Source of the DNA: Methanobacteriota archaeon
Lineage (GTDB): Archaea > Thermoplasmatota > Poseidoniia > Poseidoniales > Poseidoniaceae
Direction of reading: 5' to 3'
Assembly (NCBI GenBank): GCA_002726845.1
Contig: PBSP01000033.1
Span: forward strand, 3,581-9,477
Length of the DNA: 5,897 bases
Positions within the stretch are counted from its first letter, which is position 1; every line of letters starts with the position of its first letter. Under the pieces are notes generated by a model. It was given only the letters and a program-made list of their open reading frames with translations. It ran no database searches and was not told the origin of the DNA. The translations under genes were made by a program, and so were the position numbers. Of the stretch, positions 5,568-5,897 are shown piece by piece.

Positions 5568-5591
5568 GACACATAGCATACGACCATTAAA

Positions 5592-5855
5592 GTGCAGACA
5601 GTCATACGGCTGTGCGTGGCTGCTGAAACTGTGTGTGATTTCCCCGGTTGTGGTGGAGTAGGAGATATTGTATCAAGGCTCTCACCGGAAGGCTATCTGG
5701 TAGCTACAGGAAAAAAAGCATACTCATTCAGAGAAGCGTATCGACGGTTCCACTATTGCCAACAGTGTCACGACCAGTTAATGGGAGGAGTATGGTCAAG
5801 AGTCAGGAAACCTGACGACAAAAAGGATGGACACGTTGCTCCAACTGCGATATAG
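5592..5855 (+). CDS. Small Cys-rich, possibly zinc-binding protein of unknown function
   Basis: 87 residues from a GTG start. Cys15-x4-Cys20 (CDFPGC) and Cys56-x2-Cys59-His60 (CQQCH) are separated by 35 residues and could form one zinc site of a ribbon or treble-clef type; an additional Cys8 is present. Between them lie GYLVATGKKAYSFREAYRRFHY, an aromatic and basic segment (quoted in part: SFREAYRRFHYC). I do not recognise a family. An in-frame TAG at 5574-5576 limits the start; there is no SD, but TTATTT (5562-5567) lies about 25 bases before the GTG, fitting a leaderless archaeal promoter. Valid internal starts exist at the next GTG codons, which would remove Cys8 and possibly Cys15. It is 35 bases after the biotin carrier, so co-transcription is possible, but the likely own promoter suggests a separate job. 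DNA- or RNA-binding is a guess only. Confidence 0.65.
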   Translation: MQTVIRLCVAAETVCDFPGCGGVGDIVSRLSPEGYLVATGKKAYSFREAYRRFHYCQQCHDQLMGGVWSRVRKPDDKKDGHVAPTAI

Positions 5856-5892
5856 CCGGCGAGAGTATCTTAAACCAATACTCCATCGCAGT
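5844..5892. repeat. Nested inverted repeat spanning the stop of the Cys-rich gene
   Basis: The outer arms ACTGCGAT (5844-5851) and ATCGCAGT (5885-5892) are perfect 8-bp complements. The inner arms GAGTAT (5863-5868) and ATACTC (5878-5883) are perfect 6-bp complements around a 9-base loop. Only one base separates the arms on the 3' side and eleven on the 5' side, so RNA could fold as one long hairpin with an internal bulge. The 5' outer arm encodes the last residues before the TAG. No T tract follows within the window. It could be a transcript end or 3' stabiliser, or one end of a repeat element cut by the window edge. Confidence 0.5.
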
Positions 5893-5897
5893 ATCAT

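Noticed and set aside
1..5897. Mobile element, CRISPR array, tRNA or rRNA
   Set aside because: No regularly spaced repeats, transposase or integrase motifs, or recognisable RNA gene sequence seen on either strand.

Overview
The window reads as chromosomal DNA from a free-living prokaryote, most likely an archaeon. A marine Thermoplasmatota (Poseidoniia/Marine Group II-like) source is my best guess, held at only about 50%. The archaeal signs are indirect. There is a dolichol/phytol-kinase-type membrane protein. Genes that probably head transcripts (mutase subunit, asnB, zinc protein) lack a usable Shine-Dalgarno (SD) site and have AT-rich TATA-like blocks upstream, while operon-internal genes carry strong GAGGTGA/GGAGGTGAT sites. 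TTG and GTG starts are used. No rRNA, tRNA, transposase, integrase or CRISPR array is visible, and the region looks like ordinary metabolic core.

Left half, all on the minus strand, in transcription order: the cobalamin-binding subunit of a methylmalonyl-CoA-type mutase (3255-2809); its G-protein chaperone MeaB (2799-1894); a polytopic dolichol/phytol-kinase-like protein (1893-1270) starting directly after the meaB stop; a 37-residue single-span membrane peptide (1221-1108); and the first 352 codons of a glutamine-hydrolysing asparagine synthetase (1058 to the left edge).

Right half, plus strand: an acyl-CoA (propionyl-CoA type) carboxylase carboxyltransferase subunit (3402-4955); a 62-residue small protein, probably an accessory carboxylase subunit (4965-5153); and a biotin carrier protein (5158-5556). 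These three are spaced by 9 and 4 bases and look translationally coupled. A short Cys-rich protein (5592-5855) follows, and its stop codon lies within a nested inverted repeat.

The two halves diverge from a 146-base AT-rich region. Together they encode parts of the route propionyl-CoA -> (S)-methylmalonyl-CoA -> (epimerase) -> (R)-methylmalonyl-CoA -> succinyl-CoA, used in catabolism of odd-chain or branched substrates or in assimilation. The biotin carboxylase, the epimerase and the catalytic subunit of the mutase are not in the window and must be encoded elsewhere. I see no wholly new system. The least familiar elements are the two tiny proteins, the diverged MeaB, and the carboxylase cluster without a biotin carboxylase.
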